Program-made: the position numbers and the translations under genes
Notes under the pieces: model-generated
What the model was told of the DNA's origin: nothing
What the model saw: only the letters and a program-made list of their open reading frames with translations
Databases searched by the model: none
DNA from: Candidatus Agathobaculum merdigallinarum
Lineage (GTDB): Bacteria; Bacillota; Clostridia; Oscillospirales; Butyricicoccaceae
Direction: 5' to 3'
NCBI GenBank assembly: GCA_019115425.1
Contig: DXDO01000199.1
Span: forward strand, 1 to 13,797
Length of the DNA stretch: 13,797 bases
Shown here: positions 13,773-13,797 of the stretch, one piece after another
Layout: the number at the start of each line of letters is the position of its first letter
Numbering within the stretch: position 1 is the first letter of the stretch

Positions 13773-13797
13773 ATATTTTGTACATTATTTTTGGGAC

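Noticed and set aside
13558..13785. Minus-strand frame of 75 codons covering the glpK end and the downstream hairpins
   Set aside because: It translates the hairpins and repeat unit and runs into glpK in antisense; nothing indicates a real protein.
1..13797. CRISPR arrays, tRNA/rRNA genes, toxin-antitoxin pairs, phage or defence genes
   Set aside because: No regularly spaced direct repeats, cloverleaf-like sequences or relevant protein motifs were seen; gene content is core metabolism, repair and translation.

Overview
The window looks like an ordinary core-chromosome segment of a Gram-positive, probably endospore-forming Clostridia-type Firmicute. The evidence is a SigH-family sporulation/transition sigma factor, a TagO + MnaA pair of teichoic-acid type, a glmS ribozyme, consensus sigma-A promoters and purine-rich ribosome binding sites. 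Coding regions are fairly GC-rich while intergenic gaps are AT-rich, which would suit a member of the Oscillospirales (Ruminococcaceae/Butyricicoccaceae-like). That placement is inference only. No tRNA, rRNA, CRISPR array, transposase gene or phage gene was seen.

Layout. Bases 1-11973 are all minus strand and are read here from high to low coordinates. (a) Operon 1 is trpS (10963-11973), tagO/wecA-like (9781-10938), mnaA/wecB (8640-9788), a membrane-anchored protein of unknown function (7876-8643) and a YnbB-type PLP enzyme (6616-7869). Its genes are 24 bp apart or less, or overlap. It starts from a promoter at 12047-12075 and ends at a strong 14-bp terminator hairpin (6581-6613). (b) Operon 2 starts from an extended -10 promoter (6520-6548) and carries ruvC, ruvA, ruvB and glmM, closing with a terminator hairpin at 2891-2927. 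(c) A 316-base gene-free stretch (2628-2943) holds that hairpin followed by a complete glmS ribozyme/riboswitch, then glmS (783-2627). (d) sigH (48-665) has its own perfect-consensus promoter (676-704), placed so close to the start codon that the mRNA would be almost leaderless. (e) On the plus strand, glpK (12161-13651) is transcribed divergently from trpS from a TTGACA/TATGAT promoter. It is followed by a 53-base inverted-repeat unit and a terminator-like hairpin.

How the genes relate. GlmS makes glucosamine-6-P and GlmM converts it to glucosamine-1-P; a glmU, not in this window, would complete UDP-GlcNAc. TagO and MnaA consume UDP-GlcNAc for undecaprenyl-linked wall polymer synthesis. The window therefore holds both supply and demand genes for amino sugars, with the ribozyme providing product feedback on the first step. 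RuvABC is the Holliday-junction branch migration and resolution machine. TrpS is translation, GlpK is glycerol entry into metabolism, and SigH controls entry into stationary phase and sporulation.

I did not find a convincing undescribed system. The best second-look items are the regulatory architecture of the glmM-glmS junction, the near-leaderless sigH promoter, a GlpK that appears to lack the HPr-phosphorylated histidine loop of Firmicutes, the uncharacterised four-cysteine membrane-anchored protein, and the inverted-repeat unit after glpK.
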